Positions 27,548 through 37,880 of a stretch of 64,000 nucleotides of DNA are shown here, in pieces. This stretch comes from Orychophragmus violaceus (Eukaryota; Streptophyta; Magnoliopsida; Brassicales; Brassicaceae), in contig CM058238.1 in the NCBI GenBank assembly GCA_030180135.1, forward strand, positions 44,543,765-44,607,764, read 5' to 3'. The position numbers and the translations under genes were made by a program. Positions within the stretch are counted from its first letter, which is position 1. Each line of letters starts with the position of its first letter. Below the pieces are notes generated by a model. The model was not told the origin of the DNA. It searched no databases and saw nothing but the letters and a program-made list of their open reading frames with translations.

Positions 27548-30195
27548 TCCCCTCCCTCTTGAAAAGGATTTGACCTCAAATCCAATTCATATGCAATGAA
27601 ATGAACCAAGTCCGGTGGCTCCTTTTTCGTACCTGCAATGTAATCAACACCTTTGGCAAAGAGCAAGTGCATTATTACAGTCATGGAATGATAAATATAT
27701 GAACATGTCTCAGCTTGAATCATAACATTATCCTTTTCAGATTCCTCTTTTCCAAGACAAGAATTTGATCCCAAATATTCTTTGAACAAACCCAACTTTT
27801 TCTCAATGCTTTCTGGATGTAATATACTCATAATCATAGTTCCTATAGCATGAGAAGCAAACAGAGTCAAAGAAGTACTTATCTGAATAAGGCTCTGGAT
27901 ATGTTTGTCACTTGTTCTCATCAAAGCTATTGGTGTTGGGTCTGGGGGTTCTTCTTTGATCATGGAAGAATCCTTGACGTTTTCATGCTCCATTGGTTCA
28001 AGGAAAACTCGTACAGCCATCTTCTTAAGCCACACATGGTAGAGCCACGTTTTTGGGGCATGGAAATTCAGCTCTACCTCCTGTATACTCATGGCAACAA
28101 CTCGAGGCAAAAGATCATGGGTGCAAAAGATATAATCATGTCTACTAGCAAGCATTGTCTTACTTAGATCATCCAAAACATAATTTCCATGTTCAGCATG
28201 AGGATCTAAGTTCTTATTCATAATGCTATCATAGTAAACAACATCTCCAAAGAACAATTTAGCAAAATTCGAAACTCTAACAGCCCTAGTGAATTTATCA
28301 ATACTCATCAAGATAAATTTCAGCAAGGAAACACTAGGTTCACACAAATTATCTCTATCAAATATGAAACCTCCATGCCTAAAGAGTTTCTTATGCTCAA
28401 ACTTTTCACAATATAGAAACACATTCTTAAATTTATCATGGTAAAGCATTTCAAGTTCCAGCATCTCAGCACTAGGGACAAGAAGAGACCCATACCTTGG
28501 AATTATTGTATCAGCGACAATAATTTCCTTACCTTTCTCATGAGGAAATGTCTCAATGAGTGTTCCTGGGTCAAAGATAACCGGTTGTTTGGCTGGTGGT
28601 TTGGTTGTTCCGTCCCTTGAATCCTTCTGATTTGGCCGGGATGCTCTTTGGATTACGCATATGTCAAGTTCGAGTATGTTCAGATGCGCCCAGTTTGAAA
28701 AATTCATAACTCTCGAGTCTGAACTGTTGTTGTGATGAGTCCAGTTTCTAGGGATGCTTCGAAGAGTTAGGTTTCTAAAACCGTTGAGCTTGTTTCCTAA
28801 TTCCCTCTGGTCAATGAGATATGCTTCTCGGAATGCTCCTACGTCAAGACTGTTTTTTGGACAGCTTACTCGGTTTGATGGCGGTGTCATTTCTTCAGCC
28901 ATAGATCCAATGTTGGGGCTGATTCTTGCATCATTGTAATCTCCATTCTTGAAAAGCATGGCCTTTAAAACAGTTTGACCTACATCCAAAGACAACAAGG
29001 TAGGCTTCATTCTATTCATGGACTCAAAGTACGTACCTCGTGTCCTTTGCTTTGGAGTTAGTGGAAGAATGATTTCGTTGGGCAGTCTCTCCAATGCTTT
29101 GAGTTCTCCATCAGTTTCAGCTTTGTCATCTTCATTCTCCATCATATGACCTGAATCAAAATCCTTTGACAAGACCAAGTGCATGACACAAGAACTGGAA
29201 TTTTCTAAGCCTTGATCAACTACTTCATTACTTGAATTCGATAAGCTTGGTGTTGAATCTAAAGAAGTGAGGTTTGGTTTGACTTTTCCAGGGCAAGTCG
29301 CAGCAAAATGTCCTTTCTTACGACAATTATAACAACTTACTCCCTTGGATTTCGAAAGGTTAGAGGACTTACATTGCTTCGGTTCACAGCTTGATTCAAG
29401 CGATGGGTTTAGGCGTTGCTTGTGAACTACAACTTGTGCATTGACCTCCTTTGGTTGAGATGTCGTCCTAGTCTCCAGTTTCTCATGGATAACACATTTT
29501 GTTATCTTCTCAAGAGAATAAGGTCGTGTCTCAGCCTCCACTTTCTCATTATTAACGTGTTTGTCAATCTTCTCGAAAGGATATGACCGTGGCTTAGCCT
29601 CCCTACGTGTTGTGGGTTTATTCTGATCCGAGACTAAGGTTGGTCTCTTTTCTTGAACGGTTTGGATTATGGCATTGACTTGTTCTGCGCGGTTTGATGC
29701 TTGTGGAGCATACTTATTTCTTAGTAGCTTCTTAAGTTCACTCCATGACGTGATAGTTGGTTCATTGTAAAACCAGCGATCATCAACTTCTTCTATCCAC
29801 CATTTGTGAGTGTCTCCAGCGAGTTGGCTCACTGCATAAGCTAACCTCTCCTTTCTCGGGATGTGGTTGTAGTGAAACCACTCGTCCATGTTTTTCTCCC
29901 ACTCTAGATAGTCTCTTTTTCCTGAAAATTTATAGAGTTCATTAGCCGGTTGATAATCAGAATAAAACACAGATTTGGATTTTGGAGTGTGAGGGATTTT
30001 CTGTGGGCTGCTCCATGTTGATTTCAGTGTGTTGTCTGGTGGCTTGGATTTAAGCTCTGGTTCCTTCTTTGGTCGTGCTCTTTTGTACTCCCGACGAATT
30101 GAATGGCTGTCCATTACTTCCTTCATTTTGGCGGTAATGGATTCAATTAGAAGCTTGTTGCGGTTGTGGCTTGATCTCTCCTCAGTTTTTGACAT
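27034..30195 (-). CDS. E1 Gag-like polyprotein, 1053 aa
   Basis: Retrotransposon capsid-type protein, expected to package element RNA in cytoplasmic particles. Residues ~84-165 match the retrotransposon gag (PF03732-type) pattern, with YKFSG, LEWEKNMDEWF, LAGDTHKWW and WSELKKLLRNKYAPQ. A CX2CX4HX4C zinc knuckle follows at about residues 288-301. The region from ~310 to 1053 is not recognised. It is acidic towards the end, with repeated EPE/EPD/EEQL segments, and no protease, integrase, RT or RNase H motif is seen. The ATG at 30195 is chosen because the frame upstream of it offers only a TTG. The frame crosses the polypurine tract, translated as QEGGDD, and ends inside the 3' LTR, so about 170 C-terminal residues are LTR-encoded. 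The single uninterrupted frame suggests selection or recent copying from an intact source. Confidence 0.85.
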   Translation of the reverse strand: MSKTEERSSHNRNKLLIESITAKMKEVMDSHSIRREYKRARPKKEPELKSKPPDNTLKSTWSSPQKIPHTPKSKSVFYSDYQPANELYKFSGKRDYLEWEKNMDEWFHYNHIPRKERLAYAVSQLAGDTHKWWIEEVDDRWFYNEPTITSWSELKKLLRNKYAPQASNRAEQVNAIIQTVQEKRPTLVSDQNKPTTRREAKPRSYPFEKIDKHVNNEKVEAETRPYSLEKITKCVIHEKLETRTTSQPKEVNAQVVVHKQRLNPSLESSCEPKQCKSSNLSKSKGVSCYNCRKKGHFAATCPGKVKPNLTSLDSTPSLSNSSNEVVDQGLENSSSCVMHLVLSKDFDSGHMMENEDDKAETDGELKALERLPNEIILPLTPKQRTRGTYFESMNRMKPTLLSLDVGQTVLKAMLFKNGDYNDARISPNIGSMAEEMTPPSNRVSCPKNSLDVGAFREAYLIDQRELGNKLNGFRNLTLRSIPRNWTHHNNSSDSRVMNFSNWAHLNILELDICVIQRASRPNQKDSRDGTTKPPAKQPVIFDPGTLIETFPHEKGKEIIVADTIIPRYGSLLVPSAEMLELEMLYHDKFKNVFLYCEKFEHKKLFRHGGFIFDRDNLCEPSVSLLKFILMSIDKFTRAVRVSNFAKLFFGDVVYYDSIMNKNLDPHAEHGNYVLDDLSKTMLASRHDYIFCTHDLLPRVVAMSIQEVELNFHAPKTWLYHVWLKKMAVRVFLEPMEHENVKDSSMIKEEPPDPTPIALMRTSDKHIQSLIQISTSLTLFASHAIGTMIMSILHPESIEKKLGLFKEYLGSNSCLGKEESEKDNVMIQAETCSYIYHSMTVIMHLLFAKGVDYIAGTKKEPPDLVHFIAYELDLRSNPFQEGGDDVILPSTKNMDLEPELEPDGAKYMEHEPDGTKLEAEEQLGVEEQLEPEDALRAEKEYGKDVILTSLVLIHDHQMGMCLICTLFPLSSFVPLGFLDKVFNEANDSHSNHPFVDPNQGIASRIQPNGGDIKSNLFYAHYKSKKSPKQADNLKPMKSYENGVSRVIFQIQMRV
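27246..27302 (-). other. Conserved stem-loop module in the E1 3' LTR
   Basis: Perfect 10-bp inverted repeat (27258-27267 with 27287-27296; CCTTGTCAAG / CTTGACAAGG) around a 19-nt loop. In the element sense it is preceded by TTTTTC and followed by TTTTTAATGAGG. The loop is of the form TTTTRTCCCAnnKGGTTTT. The copia elements here carry the same flanks and loop length with different stem sequences. In E1 the module lies within coding sequence. Confidence 0.8.
27548..27560 (-). other. E1 polypurine tract
   Basis: The minus strand reads AAGAGGGAGGGGA directly before the 3' LTR, the usual place for plus-strand DNA priming. It lies inside the reading frame. Confidence 0.85.
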
Positions 30196-30211
30196 TGCGA
30201 CCTCCAAGTGT

Positions 30212-30223
30212 GCTCTGATACCA
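30212..30223 (-). other. E1 primer-binding site (tRNA-iMet)
   Basis: The minus strand reads TGGTATCAGAGC, the standard plant initiator tRNA-Met complement, 2 nt from the inner edge of the 5' LTR. Confidence 0.93.
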
Positions 30224-30225
30224 CT

Positions 30226-31067
30226 TGATGTGATCCCAGAAAGGAATCAATCCCAATTTCGGCACTTGGAAGATCTGGAGTGGATATTCCCGAATTAGAG
30301 ACGACACACGACTCGAAGACGAGATGAGGGATTGAATGACGCCACAAAAGGATGCGGAAAAGCCTTTTGATAAGTCGGAAAAGATCAAAATTCGACAAAC
30401 GAAAATGGATCCATGATCTAGAAATTTCAGAAGGTTTTTGATAAAAAGACTAGATGGATTATAAAATCAGAAGTACAAGAGTTTAAAAAGGGAAAACAAC
30501 AAGGCTGCATGAGCAGCATTAAACACACCTAGGAAATAACACAAAGACTTGAATTAAACTCTCATTTGAATCTGAAAAATGACCCTTGATACTCCATTTT
30601 CGTAACTCTTCATGGGCTTCAAATTATCAGCTTGTTTTGGGCTCTTCTTGGACTTGTAATGGGCATAAAATAGGTTGGACTTGATATCTCCTCCATTGGG
30701 TTGAATTCTGGATGCTATGCCCTGGTTTGGATCAACAAATGGGTGATTTGAATGTGAATCATTTGCCTCATTAAAAACCTTGTCAAGAAAACCCAGTGGG
30801 ACAAAACTTGACAAGGGAAAAAGAGTACAAATGAGACACATGCCCATTTGATGATCATGTATCAAAACCAGTGAGGTTAAGATAACATCTTTTCCATACT
30901 CTTTCTCCGCTCTAAGCGCATCCTCTGGTTCAAGCTGCTCTTCAACTCCGAGCTGCTCCTCTGCTTCAAGCTTAGTTCCATCGGGTTCATGCTCCATGTA
31001 TTTAGCTCCATCAGGTTCAAGCTCAGGTTCAAGGTCCATGTTTTTAGTGCTGGGCAGGATCACATCA
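30226..31067 (-). repeat. E1 5' LTR
   Basis: 842 bp, nearly identical to 26706-27547. It repeats the LTR-encoded C-terminal coding segment, which has no start of its own here; the open frame at 30554-31099 is this fragment plus flanking satellite. It should hold the promoter, but I did not find a convincing TATA box. Confidence 0.95.
30766..30822 (-). other. Conserved stem-loop module in the E1 5' LTR
   Basis: Second copy of the E1 module. The arms are 30778-30787 and 30807-30816 with a 19-nt loop, 3520 bp from the 3' LTR copy, as the LTR spacing requires. Confidence 0.78.
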
Positions 31068-32837
31068 ATTTTATACAAGTTTATGTTCGTTTGTAACATA
31101 CCTAAGTAACCCTTCTAAATGACTAGAAAGACACTTTGATCTTCTAAAATGTCCTATGAGAATCCTTAACAAAACTTTTTAAACTAAATTTCTTGAAACA
31201 TATGTGTCATGGATTGGAGAATTTAGGTGATGTAAGACAACTATAAATAAGTTTTTGTATGCTCCTAAAGGTAGAATGAGAAGCATGTTGTAATGTTTTT
31301 GTTCGTTCGTAACGCCACTAAGTAACCTCTCTAAAAGACTAGAAAGAAACTTTGATTTTCTAAAAGGTCCTATGAGATCCTAAATAAAACTTTTTAACCA
31401 AAACTTCTTGAAACATATATGTCATGGATTGGTGAATTTCGGTGAAGTAAGACAACAATAAGTAAGTTTTTGTATGCTCCTAAAGGTAGAATTAGAATCA
31501 TTTTATACAAGTTTATGTTCGTTTGTAACACCCCTAAGTAACCCTTCTAAGAGACTAGAAAGAAACTTTGATCTTCGAAAAGTTCCTATGAGAATCCTAA
31601 ATAAAACATTTTAACCAAAATATCTTGAAACATATATGTCATGGATTGGAGAATTTAGGTGAGGTAGGACAACTATAAGTAAGTTTTTGTATGCTCCTAA
31701 AGGTTGAATATGAAACATTTTATACAAGTTTATGTTCGTTTGTAACACACCTAAGTAACCCTTCTAAATGACTAGAAAGACACTTTGATCTTCTAAAATG
31801 TCCTATGAGAATCCTTAACAAAACTTTTTAAACTAAATTTCTTGATACATATGTGTCATGGATTTGTGAATTTAGGTGATGTAAGACAACTATAAATAAG
31901 TTTTTGTATGCTCCTAAAGGTAGAATGAGAAGCATGTTGTAATGTTTTTGTTCGTTTGTATCACCACTAAGTAACCTCTCTAAAAGACTAGAAAGAAACT
32001 TTGATCTTCTAAAAGGTCCTATGAGATCCTAAATAAAACTTTTTAACCAAAACTTCTTGAAACATATATGTCATGGATTGGTGAATTTCGGTGAAGTAAG
32101 ACAACAATGAGTAAGTTTTTGTATGCTCCTAAAGGTAGAATTAGAAGCATTTTATACAAGTTTATGCTCGTTTGTAACACCCCTAAGTAACCCTTCTAAG
32201 AGACTAGGAAGAAACTTTGATCTTCGAAAAGTTCCTATGAGAATCCTAAATAAAACATTTTAACCAAAATATCTTGAAACATATATGTCATGGATTGGAG
32301 AATTTAGGTGAGGTAGGACAACTATAAGTAAGTTTTTGTATGCTCCTAAAAGTAGAATGAGAAGCATTTTATACAAGTTTATGTTCGTTTGTAACATACC
32401 TAAGTAACCCTTCTAAATGACTAGAAAGACACTTTGATCTTCTAAAATGTCCTATGAGAATCCTTAACAAAACTTTTTAAACTAAATTTCTTGAAACATA
32501 TGTGTCATGGATTGGAGAATTTAGGTGATGTAAGACAACTATAAATAAGTTTTTGTATGCTCCTAAAGGTAGAATGAGAAGCATGTTGTAATGTTTTTGT
32601 TCGTTTGTAACGCCACTAAGTAACATCTCTAAAAGACTAGAAAGAAACTTTGATTTTCTAAAAGGTCCTATGAGATCCTAAATAAAACTTTTTAACCAAA
32701 ACTTCTTGAAACATATATGTCATGGATTGGTGAATTTCGGTGAAGTAAGACAACAATAAGTAAGTTTTTGTATGCTCCTAAAGGTAGAATTAGAATCATT
32801 TTATACAAGTTTATGTTCGTTTGTAACACCCCTAAGT
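31068..32837. repeat. 216-bp satellite array, block 2 (about 8 monomers)
   Basis: Continues the interrupted B monomer from 26705 in phase and runs as A/B/C monomers until E2 interrupts an A monomer. It includes the variants GAAACATTTTATAC (~31713), GGATTTGTGAATTTAG with GTATCACC, and ACAATGAGTAAG. These variants are shared with block 3 beyond E2. No gene is seen. Confidence 0.95.
32833..32837. repeat. Target-site duplication of E2 (TAAGT)
   Basis: TAAGT is repeated at 38623-38627. Joining the flanks restores the satellite sequence CCCCTAAGTAACCC. The insertion lies after monomer position 127, counting from ACATATATG at 32711. Confidence 0.95.
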
Positions 32838-33352
32838 TGTAAGTTTTAGAATATGAGATTATGAAGAGTATTTGAGTGTTTAACTTAGTGAGAATAAAGA
32901 ACATGAGAGAAATTCGTATGAGATTAGAGGAGAGATTGTGAGAGAGAGAGAAGAAGAAGTATGAGGGGAAAACTCCCAAAAAGAGTGTATATTTTCCTTC
33001 TTGATATTACAATGAATATATAGACATAAAAACAAGTAAATTTCGTGGCTATACATTCAAATTCAAATTTAGATGACAAAATAATTCTTAGGACCCCTTT
33101 AGACAAAAAGATGAAGCAAGTAGGGAAGGGAATCTCCATTTGAATTTGAATCTTGTCTCCTGGCACTATTCATCCGTGGAGTCAACCTTCTAGAAGATAT
33201 TTGACTTGATTCATGGTAACTTATCCTTTTACCATTTAACCATGAGATTAAATTCTCTTCGGTTTTACTTATTCACCTCTTCCTCTTCTGATCGGATGAA
33301 GGGACTTCTGATTAATGTCTTCATCTCAATACTTTGGATCTCCATTTCAATA
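32838..33352 (-). repeat. E2 3' LTR
   Basis: 515 bp; the sense strand starts TATTGAAATGG and ends CTTACA. I see no difference from 38108-38622. Confidence 0.95.
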
Positions 33353-33363
33353 CTCCCCCTCAA
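33353..33363 (-). other. E2 polypurine tract
   Basis: The minus strand reads TTGAGGGGGAG directly before the 3' LTR. The same tract precedes the 3' LTR in E3, E4 and E5. Confidence 0.9.
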
Positions 33364-33411
33364 GCTTGAATTCAAAGGCTGAATCAAGCTTGGAATGGTA
33401 ATGGAGATCTA

Positions 33412-33470
33412 CCTCATTAAAAACCTTCATGAAGAAAACCACATGGGATAAAACTTCATGAAGGGAAAAA
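33412..33470 (-). other. Conserved stem-loop module at the end of E2 pol
   Basis: Perfect 11-bp inverted repeat (33424-33434 with 33454-33464; CCTTCATGAAG / CTTCATGAAGG) around a 19-nt loop, with TTTTTC before and TTTTTAATGAGG after in the sense strand. The pol stop codon (33456-33458) is inside the first arm. CTTCATGAAG in each arm is itself palindromic, so two RNA copies could pair. Confidence 0.82.
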
Positions 33471-36400
33471 GAGTGTAGTCTCCACAACCTTAGAGGATTC
33501 ATGAAGCTCCATGAGTCCAAGCTTGGAGTGAATGGACTCACACACCTTCAAACTGGCCGCCTTGGTGAAGACATCAGCAAGTTGTTCTTCACTTCTTGTA
33601 AAACATGGCAACACAATCCCTTGCTCAATCATCTGTCTAACCTTGTGACAATCCACTTCTATATGCTTGGTCCTTTCATGGAAGACAGAATTTGAAGCAA
33701 TATGAATAGCAGCTTGGTTGTCACAATGCATAGTGATTGGCTTTGATGTTTCAATCCCCAAATCCACAAGGAGAGCTTTGATCCATGCCAACTCGGTTGC
33801 TAACTTCCTCATAGCTCTATACTCAGCTTCAGCACTTGAACATGACACTATCTTCTGCTTCTTGCTCTTCCAAGTAACAAGGTTGCCTCCAATGAATGTG
33901 CAATATCCAGTAGTAGACCTCCTGTCCACTCTATCTCCTGCCCAGTCAGCATCACAATACCCAACCACTTCTGTGCTTTGATTTCTACCCATCCAAATGC
34001 CTTGACCAGGAGCACCACTTAAGTATCTAAGTATCCTTTCAACCATACTCCAGTGATGTATCTTAGGAGCTTGCATATGTTGGCTTACTTGATTTACTGC
34101 AAAACACAAATCAGGTCTGGTTATGGTTAAGTAAATGAGCTTACCCACCATCCTTCTGTACTGAGTAATGTCCTCAAATGGTCTATCCTCAATCTCCCCC
34201 TCTCTTATGACTTTGTAGCCTTCCTCAAGAGGTGTCTTAGCCGGTTTTGCTCCTATCTTTCCTGCTTCAGATAACAAATCAAGTGTGTACTTCCTTTGAG
34301 ATAAGAAGAGTCCATCATTAGATCGACAAACTTCTATCCCAAGGAAGTACTTTAGAGCACCAAGATCTTTTATGTCAAAAACAGATTTGAGATAAGCCTT
34401 AGTGTCTTGTATACCTGACTTGTTGCTTCCTGATATGATAATGTCATCAACATAAACAAGTATGACAATGATACCTTCCTGATCTTGAAGAGTAAACAAG
34501 GTATGATCTCCCTCAGACCTCTTGAATCCTCTTTGCATAAGTGTTGAGCTTAACTTATGGTACCAAGCTCTAGGTGATTGCTTGAGTCCATAGATGGCCT
34601 TCTTGAGTCTTAGCACCTTCCCTGGTTTCACAATGCTTTCAAGACCAGAAGGTGGTGTCATATATACCTCATCTTCAAGCTCCCCTTGAAGGAATGCATT
34701 CTTGACATCCATTTGCCAAAGCTCCCAATCAAGGTTTGTTGCTAAGGACAAGATGATCCTAACTGTGTGAAGCTTAGCTACTGGTGCAAAGGTATCCAAG
34801 TAATCCTTTCCATAGGTTTGAGTGAAGCCTCTTGCAACCAGCCTTGCTTTGTATCTCTCAACCTCTCCATTGCTTCTATACTTGATAGTGAAAACCCATT
34901 TAGAACTCACTGCCTTCTTTCCTTTAGGAAGTTCAGCTTCATACCAAGTCTCATTGTTTTCCATTGCTTTGGTTTCTTCATTCACAGCTTGCATCCATCT
35001 CTTATCTCCCTTAGCTTCTTCATAAGTTGTTGGTACATGTTCTTGATCCAACTTCCCAATGAACACTTGATGTTCCAAAGGTACATGAACTAAACTGCAA
35101 ACAGCTTGAATGGGATGAGCTACTGCATTGCTGTTGAAGTAAACTCTAGTTTTCTTCCATTCTGATGGATCCTTCTTCTCCCTTGTGCTCCTTCTTAACA
35201 CTTGAACTTGCTGCTCATTCACAACCGGCTGTTCAACCTCTTCATTTTGATGATCCAACTCCTCAGGTTCTACTTCATGTTCCTCATTCTCCTCAGCTCC
35301 AGCTTGATCATGTGTAGGAGAATCAGGTTCTTGCGGTTCTTGAGCTGATTCTTGAGTGTCCCCCTCATGATCAAGATGGGAATGTTGAGGAGTTTCTGAA
35401 GGCAAAACAGGGACTGAAGAGGCTGGGCTTGGTTTAGACGGTTGATGATGCATACTAATACCAAGGTTTTCCATGATCATCCTTAGGTTAGCTGCTCTAT
35501 CTGATTGAGATGTGGGAAGATCCTTCAAGCTATCCCAATTCTTCTCATCATAGAAACTTCTTGTCTCCATAAATTTCACATCTCTGGAGATCAAAACCTT
35601 CCTTGTTTCAGGCACATAACACTTGTATCCCCTTTGTGTTGTAGAGTAGCCAATGAACATGGCTTTGGTGCTCTTAGCATCCAACTTATCCCTTTGTTCT
35701 CCTGGTATTAACACAAAGCAAATACACCCAAACACACGTAAGTGATCAACTAATGGATTGGTTTTGTTTAATACCTGAAATGGAGATTGATCCTTAAGAA
35801 CTCTTGTGGGAGTTCTATTGATCAAGTAGCAGGCAGTCATGACTGCATCTCCCCAAAACTTCTTAGGAACATTCTTGTAGAACATCATGGACCTTGCCAC
35901 CTCCATTAAGTGTCTGTTCTTTCTCTCAGCCACTCCATTTTGTTGTGGAGTGTAAGGACAGCTTGTTTGATGAAGAATCCCATGTTTGGACAAGTGTTGT
36001 TTGAAAGCATTGCTTGTATACTCCCCACCATTGTCTGATCTAAAAATTTTGATCTTAGCATTGAAATGGTTAGTAACATGACTTTGAAAATTCATGAAAG
36101 CTTCTAACACTCTATCCTTAGTTTGCATCAATGTTATCCAAGTATACTTAGATTTTTCATCAATGAAAGTGACAAAGTACTTATGATTCTCTCTAGACAT
36201 ACAAGGAGCAGTCCACACATCAGAATGAACAAGATCAAAGCAACTTTCATAAGTAGTTTTAGAAGTTGGAAAAACAGATTTGCAATGTTTTCCAAGAATA
36301 CAAGCCTCACACTCATCATTTTTAAAAGAAACAGAAGGTAATAAGAGTCCTAAAGCCCTAGAGTGTGGATGTCCTAGTCTAGCATGCCAAATAGAATCAT

Positions 36401-37880
36401 CCACACCAACACAAGTAGATAAAGCAGTAGATAAAGCAGTAGATAATTCAGAAGAGGGGTTGGTGTCTTCAACTATGTAGAGCTCATCCTTTGTCACACC
36501 TTTCCCAATCAACTTACTTGTCTTAATATCCTGAAACACAACATCATTAGGACTAAAAACAACATTGCAATTTAGATCAGTGGCTATTCTTTTCACAGAT
36601 ACTAAGTTGGAAGTGAAGCTAGGCATATAGAAAGCTTTAGATTCTTTGTTAAACAATTTCAGGTTTCCTATGCCTTGTATTGGAATCTTATCACCATTTG
36701 CAATTACCACACTTCCTAAAGCTGGTTTAACATTGTCTATCAACCTAGAATCACTTATCATATGATGAGAGGCTCCTGAATCAATAATCAAGGGTCTGAT
36801 TTTATTTGAAGCAAAGAGTGATGTACCAAGAACCATACCAGAGTTATCCTTGAGGGCTTTGATGAGAGCCTCAAGGTCTGACCTTCTTACCACATCACTC
36901 TGAGCAGTCATGGCTGGAGCTTGATGGACCACCATTGCTCTTCCTTCATCACATTTCTGCATTGAAGAAGAACCTGGTCCAGCTGCACCATACGAGTAGT
37001 TTGCCCTTTGATCTTTGAACCGGTTGTTGTGAGATGAGGGTCTGAGGTTTGGGTGAAGGCGCCAGCATCTATCTTTCAAATGGCCACTCTTCTTGCAAAA
37101 CTCACACATTAAGACTCCTCTCTTGTCACCTCCATAGTTCTGCCTCTCATCAGCTTTATACATCCCTTTGTTGGCGGTTACCAGCTCACCTTTACCTTTG
37201 AACAGCCCAAATGAGCCTTGCTCTTTCTGAATTTGTCCACACACATCATCCAAGTCAGGTAAAGTGTCTGCCCTTAAAATGTGCTTAATCAACCCATTGT
37301 AAGATGAGTTCAAGGTGAGCAGAAGCGCAAAGACTTTATCCTGCTCTCTTCTTTCTTGTAACACCAAAGGATCACTGCTTGGTGGCCTCAACATCTCCAA
37401 CTCTGCCCACAGTGAGCTAAACTTTCCAAAGTGAGCTTTAAACTCCATATCTTCTTGCTGGAGGTTGTTGATGGCCAGCTTAACCTCAAAGACTCTGCTC
37501 AGGTTTGATTTGTTCCCATAAACCTTCTCAATAGTATCCCACAGCTCCTTGGAAGTCACACAATAAGAGTAGGCTTCCAATAGGTGCTGGTCCAGTGAGC
37601 TTTGGAGTATAGAGAGCACATTCTGGTCCCCTTGTATCCAAGCTTCTTCATCAGCTTCAGTAGCCTCTTCATGAGACTCACCACCACTTTTAGTCTCTGC
37701 CTCAGCTCCACTCTTGGCTTCAGCTTCAGACCTGACTTTAAACACCTTCTGTGGAGCATTGCTACTCAAGATATACTTCCACAGACCTCTGCCTCCAAGA
37801 GCAGACTTAACCATTCTGGCCCAAACAATGTAGTTGGTGCCCTTAAGAATCACAGGAATAACCACTCTTGAGTTCTCCAT
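33456..37880 (-). CDS. E2 Ty1/copia Gag-Pol polyprotein, 1474 aa
   Basis: Encodes capsid, protease, integrase, reverse transcriptase and RNase H in one frame. A copia-type gag spans roughly residues 10-250, followed by a CCHC knuckle at 259-272. The aspartic protease DSGA starts at D367. The integrase zinc-binding residues are H499, H504, C524 and C527, and its catalytic residues are D554, D616 and E652 (35 residues between the last two). An acidic, low-complexity linker spans ~810-895. Reverse transcriptase follows, with D1058 in WQMDVKNAFLQG and YVDD at 1143-1146. RNase H shows D1310, SSAEAEYRA near 1348 and D1387. The start is the ATG at 37880, 215 bp downstream of the PBS. No key residue is missing and there is no frameshift. 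Confidence 0.96.
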   Translation of the reverse strand: MENSRVVIPVILKGTNYIVWARMVKSALGGRGLWKYILSSNAPQKVFKVRSEAEAKSGAEAETKSGGESHEEATEADEEAWIQGDQNVLSILQSSLDQHLLEAYSYCVTSKELWDTIEKVYGNKSNLSRVFEVKLAINNLQQEDMEFKAHFGKFSSLWAELEMLRPPSSDPLVLQERREQDKVFALLLTLNSSYNGLIKHILRADTLPDLDDVCGQIQKEQGSFGLFKGKGELVTANKGMYKADERQNYGGDKRGVLMCEFCKKSGHLKDRCWRLHPNLRPSSHNNRFKDQRANYSYGAAGPGSSSMQKCDEGRAMVVHQAPAMTAQSDVVRRSDLEALIKALKDNSGMVLGTSLFASNKIRPLIIDSGASHHMISDSRLIDNVKPALGSVVIANGDKIPIQGIGNLKLFNKESKAFYMPSFTSNLVSVKRIATDLNCNVVFSPNDVVFQDIKTSKLIGKGVTKDELYIVEDTNPSSELSTALSTALSTCVGVDDSIWHARLGHPHSRALGLLLPSVSFKNDECEACILGKHCKSVFPTSKTTYESCFDLVHSDVWTAPCMSRENHKYFVTFIDEKSKYTWITLMQTKDRVLEAFMNFQSHVTNHFNAKIKIFRSDNGGEYTSNAFKQHLSKHGILHQTSCPYTPQQNGVAERKNRHLMEVARSMMFYKNVPKKFWGDAVMTACYLINRTPTRVLKDQSPFQVLNKTNPLVDHLRVFGCICFVLIPGEQRDKLDAKSTKAMFIGYSTTQRGYKCYVPETRKVLISRDVKFMETRSFYDEKNWDSLKDLPTSQSDRAANLRMIMENLGISMHHQPSKPSPASSVPVLPSETPQHSHLDHEGDTQESAQEPQEPDSPTHDQAGAEENEEHEVEPEELDHQNEEVEQPVVNEQQVQVLRRSTREKKDPSEWKKTRVYFNSNAVAHPIQAVCSLVHVPLEHQVFIGKLDQEHVPTTYEEAKGDKRWMQAVNEETKAMENNETWYEAELPKGKKAVSSKWVFTIKYRSNGEVERYKARLVARGFTQTYGKDYLDTFAPVAKLHTVRIILSLATNLDWELWQMDVKNAFLQGELEDEVYMTPPSGLESIVKPGKVLRLKKAIYGLKQSPRAWYHKLSSTLMQRGFKRSEGDHTLFTLQDQEGIIVILVYVDDIIISGSNKSGIQDTKAYLKSVFDIKDLGALKYFLGIEVCRSNDGLFLSQRKYTLDLLSEAGKIGAKPAKTPLEEGYKVIREGEIEDRPFEDITQYRRMVGKLIYLTITRPDLCFAVNQVSQHMQAPKIHHWSMVERILRYLSGAPGQGIWMGRNQSTEVVGYCDADWAGDRVDRRSTTGYCTFIGGNLVTWKSKKQKIVSCSSAEAEYRAMRKLATELAWIKALLVDLGIETSKPITMHCDNQAAIHIASNSVFHERTKHIEVDCHKVRQMIEQGIVLPCFTRSEEQLADVFTKAASLKVCESIHSKLGLMELHESSKVVETTLFFPS

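Larger units (their letters stand above)
26706..31067 (-). mobile_element. E1: gag-only, non-autonomous LTR retrotransposon (TR-GAG type)
   Basis: A 4362-bp element with 842-bp LTRs, TG...CA ends, an 11-bp terminal inverted repeat (TGATGTGATCC), a 5-bp TSD, a tRNA-iMet PBS and a polypurine tract. It has one long minus-strand reading frame with a gag domain and a zinc knuckle. I see no aspartic protease, integrase DDE or reverse transcriptase YVDD signature. The gag domain resembles those of Ty3/gypsy elements. The LTR pair shows one difference by eye (C at 27421, T at 30941), so the insertion is recent and its enzymes must have come from another element. Confidence 0.9.

Noticed and set aside
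27034..30195. A captured host gene inside E1
   Set aside because: The unknown C-terminal part has no intron-exon trace or domain I can recognise, and it continues in frame into the LTR. A lineage-specific extension of gag is the simpler reading, though a homology search could change this.
30554..31099. 181-residue minus-strand open frame
   Set aside because: It is the LTR-encoded C-terminal part of the E1 reading frame in the 5' LTR, preceded by a few codons from the satellite. It is not an independent gene.
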